Source of the DNA: Microcaldota archaeon
GTDB lineage: Archaea; Micrarchaeota; Micrarchaeia; Anstonellales; Bilamarchaeaceae
Length of the DNA: 8,439 nucleotides
Assembly: GCA_030666035.1 (NCBI GenBank)
Contig: DAOUYQ010000030.1
Span: 1-8,439 of the forward strand
Reading direction: 5' to 3'
The translations under genes were made by a program, and so were the position numbers. Below the pieces are notes generated by a model. It saw only the letters and a program-made list of their open reading frames with translations, did no database searches and had not been told where the DNA came from. Positions 5,746-8,439 of the stretch are shown here, piece by piece. Each line of letters opens with the position of its first letter. Position 1 is the first letter of the stretch.

Positions 5746-5751
5746 AGGTGG
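5746..5751 (+). promoter_or_regulatory. Ribosome-binding site deciding the gap start
   Basis: AGGTGG ends 5 nt before ATG 5757. It is a good archaeal Shine-Dalgarno core and includes the GTG at 5748, so the GTG is part of the binding site rather than the start codon. This places the initiator at ATG 5757, giving the family-typical MKVGISGFGRIGR. Confidence 0.6.
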
Positions 5752-5756
5752 GAATT

Positions 5757-6758
5757 ATGAAAGTAGGAATTTCAGGTTTTGGAAGGATAGGCAGGATGTT
5801 CCTGCGCGCTGCAATTGAGCAGGGTGCAATAGGGCGGGATTTTGATATCGTAATGATAAATAACAGGAGCGATGTTTTTGTAAACGCACACCTGTTCAAG
5901 TATGATTCTGCCCAGGGCAGGTTTCCGGGCACAGTAGAGGCCAAAGAAGGCACCCTCATTGTAGATGGCCATGAGATAAAGTGGACCCGGGAAACTGAGC
6001 CCTCCAAAATCCCCTGGGGCGAAAATGGAGTGGATGTAGTAGTAGAATGCACCGGCCGCTTCAGGAGCCGGGCAGACTGCCAGGCACACCTTGATGCTGG
6101 TGCAAAGCGCGTATTGATTTCTGCCCCAGGAAAAGACTGCCCAATGATTGTTCCCGGGGTAAATATGGAAACTGCAGACAGGAACGAGAAGATTTTCTCG
6201 CTTGCTTCCTGCACCACCAACTGCCTTGCACCCGTAATGAAGGTGCTCCAGGATAATTTTGGGGTGCAGAAAGGCTTCATGACTACAATCCATGCATACA
6301 CCAGCGACCAAAAACTCCTGGATGGCTCCCACAAGGATTTGAGGAGGGCCCGCGCAGCAGCAGTCTCCATAATCCCAACTTCCACAGGTGCAGCAAAAGC
6401 AATCGGAAAGGTAATTCCCGCACTTGAAGGGAAGATGGATGGGTTTGCCCTCCGTGTTCCTGTTGTTGATGGCTCAATTACAGACATTACCGTGGAAGTG
6501 GAAAAGCCCACAACCAAAGAAGAAGTAAATGCAAAGCTAAAAGAAGCAGCACTTGGCCCGCTCAAGGGAATTCTCCAGTACACTGAGGAGCCCCTTGTTT
6601 CTGTAGACATAATTGGGAACCCCCACTCTTCCATTGTGGACTCCGAATTCACAAACGTATCCGGAAACCTGGTAAAAGCTGTTTCCTGGTATGACAATGA
6701 GTATGGATATTCCAACAGGCTCATTGATTTTCTCAAATACATAAAAACCTGGCAATGA
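5757..6758 (+). CDS. gap: Class I glyceraldehyde-3-phosphate dehydrogenase, probably NADP-accepting
   Basis: A 333-residue cytosolic phosphorylating GAPDH that interconverts glyceraldehyde-3-phosphate and 1,3-bisphosphoglycerate. It belongs to the bacterial/eukaryotic class I family, not the class II enzyme typical of many archaea. The Rossmann motif is GFGRIGR at 7-13. The catalytic cysteine C152 lies in SCTTNCLAP, His179 in TTIHAYTSD, the phosphate-site stretch STGAAKA at 209-215, and WYDNEYGYSNR at 311-321. Cofactor-selecting positions are unusual: the aspartate that holds the NAD ribose is Asn36 (INNRSD where NDLTD is usual), and the Leu-Pro pair before HKDLRRAR is Gly190-Ser191, like the DASHRDL of chloroplast and cyanobacterial enzymes. 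These changes are known to favour NADP, so an anabolic or dual-cofactor enzyme is likely. It heads an operon; its stop overlaps the next start as ATGA. Confidence 0.95.
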   Translation: MKVGISGFGRIGRMFLRAAIEQGAIGRDFDIVMINNRSDVFVNAHLFKYDSAQGRFPGTVEAKEGTLIVDGHEIKWTRETEPSKIPWGENGVDVVVECTGRFRSRADCQAHLDAGAKRVLISAPGKDCPMIVPGVNMETADRNEKIFSLASCTTNCLAPVMKVLQDNFGVQKGFMTTIHAYTSDQKLLDGSHKDLRRARAAAVSIIPTSTGAAKAIGKVIPALEGKMDGFALRVPVVDGSITDITVEVEKPTTKEEVNAKLKEAALGPLKGILQYTEEPLVSVDIIGNPHSSIVDSEFTNVSGNLVKAVSWYDNEYGYSNRLIDFLKYIKTWQ

Positions 6759-7486
6759 AGGTGCATAATATAGAAGAAAAAACAAAACCCCGCCATATCG
6801 CTATCATTCCTGATGGAAATTTGTAAACCAAAACCATAAACAGGAGATGGGGCGAATTAAATGGCGTTTCCAGGCAGGAAGCCTATGAAACCGGCATACG
6901 CAAAATAAGCGATGTCCTTAGCTGGTGCATGGAAGAGGATGTCCCAATGCTTACAATGTGGGGCTTTTCCACAGAGAATTTCCAGCGTGATTCAAGTGAA
7001 ATATCCAGCCTCTTTGGGCTCTTTGAAAAAGACCTCCTCACAATGTTAACCCGCAAGGACGACCTGCTCAGGAAAGATGTGAGGATTCGCTTTTTGGGAA
7101 GGACTAACCTCCTCCCAAAGAAAATCTCAGATATGTTTGCAAAGGTAGAAGGGATGACCAGGGGGGCAAAAAAACATTCCCTCAACCTCCTCCTTGCCTA
7201 TGGAGGAAGAACCGAAATTGTGGATGCTGTAAATTCAATTATCAAGGAAGGCATAACCAAAGTGGACGAAGAAACCCTCAGCAGCCACATGTACACTGCG
7301 GGCCTTCCTGACCCTGAGCTGGTAATACGCACTTCAGGGGAAAAAAGGCTGAGCGGTTTCCTCCCATGGCAAACCGTTTACAGCGAAATTTACATAAGCG
7401 ATAAGCTCTGGCCGGATTTTTCCAGGGAAGATTTTGAAGACGCCCTGAAATTCTATGAAAAGACCCAAAGGCGATTTGGAAAATGA
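6755..7486 (+). CDS. uppS: Cis-prenyl (undecaprenyl-type) diphosphate synthase, interrupted by a 21-nt BHB intron
   Basis: This enzyme condenses isopentenyl diphosphate units in cis to make the polyprenyl carrier lipid for glycan assembly. Exon 1 (6755-6818) encodes RHIAIIPDGN; exon 2 (6840-7486) resumes RRWGELNGVSRQEAYETGI. Between them lie 21 nt with an in-frame TAA (6824-6826). Removing 6819-6839 restores the universal active-site motif DGNRRW (Asp20, Asn22, Arg23, Arg24, Trp25) and gives 236 residues, normal for the family. All later motifs are intact: MWGFSTENF, LLLAYGGRTEIVDAV, DPELVIRTSGEKRLSGFLPWQ and YSEIYI. There is no other frameshift or stop, which argues against decay. ATG 6755 overlaps the gap stop and the final TGA overlaps the next start (both ATGA), so translation is probably coupled. 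Starts downstream of the stop, such as 6929, would lack the catalytic aspartate. The family call is certain; splicing is inferred from structure. Confidence 0.92.
6807..6846 (+). other. Bulge-helix-bulge splicing motif around the uppS intron
   Basis: The outer helix UUCCUG (6807-6812) pairs with CAGGAG (6841-6846), five Watson-Crick pairs and one G-U. The 4-bp central helix is AUGG (6813-6816) with CCAU (6834-6837). The left 3-nt bulge is AAA (6817-6819) and the right 3-nt bulge is AAA (6838-6840), on opposite strands. The inner stem is UUU (6820-6822) with AAA (6831-6833), closing a loop of 8 nt. This is the canonical hBHBh' substrate of the archaeal tRNA splicing endonuclease, with the exact 3-4-3 geometry. 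Confidence 0.82.
6819..6839 (+). other. Predicted 21-nt archaeal mRNA intron in uppS
   Basis: The predicted intron runs from the third A of the left bulge to the second A of the right bulge, the canonical cut between bulge nucleotides 2 and 3. It holds the in-frame TAA. Joining 6818 to 6840 gives GGA AAC AGG AGA TGG, encoding G-N-R-R-W after the catalytic Asp. Because both bulges are AAA, the joined sequence is the same whichever symmetric cut is used. The length is in the range of small archaeal tRNA introns. Confidence 0.8.
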
Positions 7487-7836
7487 TTGTCGAGAATACA
7501 CAAAACCAGAAAAAAGTGGAGTGCCTAAAAGCACTTTCCCCATTTGAAAAGATGCGCGGGCTCATGTTCCGCAGGAAGATAGTTCCCATCCTTTTTGATT
7601 TCTCCAAAGACGGAATACATGCAATCCATTCCTTTTTCGTTGCTGCCCCGTTTTATGCAGTTTATATCTCCTCTTCAGGGGAAGTGGTGGATAAGTTCAG
7701 GGTAGTTCCCTCAGAAGCCCACAGGCAGAATTCCACCCCCGCCCGCTACCTCCTTGAAATTGATGAGGCGAGGGCTTCCTGGTTTAACAGAGGAGACAAG
7801 GTGATGCTCTATGCTAGGATGGAAAATGCTAACTGA
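7483..7836 (+). CDS. DUF192 family protein
   Basis: A 117-residue protein of the DUF192 family, small beta-rich proteins of unknown biochemical role that are widespread in bacteria and archaea. Family features are the opening LSPFEKMRGLMFRRK at 18-32, the central IHSFFVAAPFYAVYIS at 49-64 in place of the more usual FWMKNT-type motif, GEVVDKFRVVP at 68-78, and PARYLLEIDEA at 89-99 followed by GDKVML near the end. Many bacterial members have an N-terminal export signal; none is visible here, so it is probably cytosolic. Its ATG overlaps the uppS stop as ATGA, and its 3' end overlaps the ATPase start by 11 nt. It is therefore probably translated by coupling within the operon. Nothing in the sequence links it to a specific substrate. 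Confidence 0.85.
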   Translation: MIVENTQNQKKVECLKALSPFEKMRGLMFRRKIVPILFDFSKDGIHAIHSFFVAAPFYAVYISSSGEVVDKFRVVPSEAHRQNSTPARYLLEIDEARASWFNRGDKVMLYARMENAN

Positions 7837-8439
7837 AGGCGATTATGAGCTTAAGCTCCCGCGCCTGAGCGCGGAAGAAGAACAGGTAATCTCATTAGTG
7901 GAAGAGCGCTTCAGGGAAGAGGCAAGGAGAAGCGAGTTCGCAAGTGAGCAGGATGTTTCCTCGCTCCTGAAACAGCTCCTTATTGAGCATTCCGGGGCAG
8001 AAGGAATAATGCTGGACCATGACCAGCTGGAATACCTCTCTGAAATGGCCCGCCTCCACATCTATGGCTTTGCATTTTTGGACCCGATACTCAAAGATTC
8101 CAGCATTGAAGAAATAAGCGTAATAGGCATAAACAAGCCAGCATACGTTTTTGTCCGCAAGGAAGGCTGGAAATCCGTGAATGCAATGTTCACCGATGAG
8201 CGTGCCCTCATGGATGTAATAAACAAGATGGCCAAGCACTTAGGCAGGAGAATCACGCTCCAGAGGCCAAAGCTCAACACAATTCTGCAGGATGGCTCCA
8301 GGCTGCATGCAACCCTTCCGCCGCTTTCCGATGGTGAATTAACCCTCCGCAAATTCAGCGAGGCCCCATTTTCCCCCAGCGACTTAATCTCGCTTAAAAC
8401 AATGCCTGCAGCTGCCCTTGCCGCACTCTCCTTTATTAT
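7826..8439 (+). CDS. Type II/IV secretion system ATPase, GspE/FlaI/TadA-like (N-terminal part)
   Basis: About 204 residues are present before the window edge, so Walker A, the Asp and His boxes and Walker B lie outside. The visible part is the N-terminal domain of hexameric secretion/pilus ATPases. A charged helical lead (about 15-50) is followed by FLDPILKDSSIEEISV at 84-99, an N-domain hallmark, and then RPKLNTILQDGSRLHATLPP at 147-166. TLRKF at 173-177 and FSPSDLISLKTM at 182-193 lead into the start of the ATPase core. These proteins power assembly of type IV pili, archaella or secretion pseudopili at the inner face of the membrane. The start ATG 7826 overlaps the DUF192 stop by 11 nt and is preceded by GGA-rich sequence. 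Which subfamily it is cannot be told without the C-terminal half; partner membrane protein and pilin genes would be expected to the right. Confidence 0.88.
   Translation, partial: MLTEGDYELKLPRLSAEEEQVISLVEERFREEARRSEFASEQDVSSLLKQLLIEHSGAEGIMLDHDQLEYLSEMARLHIYGFAFLDPILKDSSIEEISVIGINKPAYVFVRKEGWKSVNAMFTDERALMDVINKMAKHLGRRITLQRPKLNTILQDGSRLHATLPPLSDGELTLRKFSEAPFSPSDLISLKTMPAAALAALSFI

Noticed and set aside
5744..6796. 350-codon frame on minus opposite gap
   Set aside because: It is antisense to a clearly conserved GAPDH gene with matching codon-phase constraint. The length is a by-product of codon bias; no family features are visible.
6821..6841. Stop codon in uppS read as simple pseudogene decay or as a recoded TAA
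   Set aside because: The protease gene ends in TAA (2070-2072), so TAA is used as a normal stop here. Readthrough would also leave seven extra residues inside the active-site loop. The rest of the gene is fully intact, and the insert boundaries match a BHB exactly, so an intron explains more.
6818..6841. Programmed ribosomal bypass from AAT to AAC (same tRNA-Asn) over the uppS insert
   Set aside because: Matched take-off and landing Asn codons do exist, and a hop would also give DGNRRW. But the precise 3-4-3 bulge-helix-bulge and the archaeal context make splicing the better explanation. Spliced cDNA would separate the two.
6929..7486. Shorter prenyltransferase starting at ATG 6929
   Set aside because: It would lack the catalytic aspartate and the whole DGNRRW region, and it begins inside the conserved fold, so it would be inactive.

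Overview
The window looks archaeal. Short AT-rich TATA-type elements lie about 25 nt in front of several starts with almost no leader. The genes include an MBF1-type transcription factor with an N-terminal zinc ribbon, a FEN1 N-terminus, and a GspE/FlaI-type secretion ATPase. A tRNA-Val(GAC) gene lacks an encoded CCA, and one protein gene appears to carry a splicing-endonuclease-type intron. The lineage cannot be fixed from this sequence; a DPANN-type or other small-genome archaeon is only a guess, suggested by the tight, overlapping gene packing.

Layout, left to right. On the minus strand, 646 down to the left edge is one uninterrupted reading frame: a complete MBF1-like protein (about 161 codons) followed in frame, with no stop, by the N-terminus of flap endonuclease 1. 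Divergent from it is a two-gene plus-strand unit: a membrane site-2 protease (699-2072) and a stand-alone B3/4-domain protein (2084-2761). A gap of about 460 bp follows (2762-3225). It is AT-rich in its first two thirds, full of perfect inverted repeats, and ends at tRNA-Val(GAC) on the minus strand (3226-3298). A protein of unknown function (3363-4304, plus) converges on and overlaps a membrane family-2 glycosyltransferase (4293-5672, minus).

From 5757 to the right edge runs a compact four-gene plus-strand operon with overlapping stops and starts: class I glyceraldehyde-3-phosphate dehydrogenase, cis-prenyl (undecaprenyl-type) diphosphate synthase, a DUF192 protein, and the N-terminal part of a type II/IV secretion ATPase. 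The prenyltransferase would supply the polyprenyl-phosphate carrier used in surface glycan synthesis, which fits the neighbouring glycosyltransferase. The ATPase suggests a pilus, archaellum or secretion machine encoded to the right.

The main discovery is in the prenyltransferase gene. Its invariant active-site motif DGNRRW is split by exactly 21 nt that contain an in-frame TAA. The flanks fold into a textbook archaeal bulge-helix-bulge: 6-bp outer helix, 3-nt AAA bulge, 4-bp central helix, 3-nt AAA bulge, short inner stem. Removing 6819-6839 restores DGNRRW and a normal 236-residue enzyme. This looks like a very small protein-gene intron removed by the tRNA splicing endonuclease. Because downstream genes overlap by ATGA, splicing could also gate expression of the rest of the operon. 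The MBF1-FEN1 in-frame junction is the second most notable observation.
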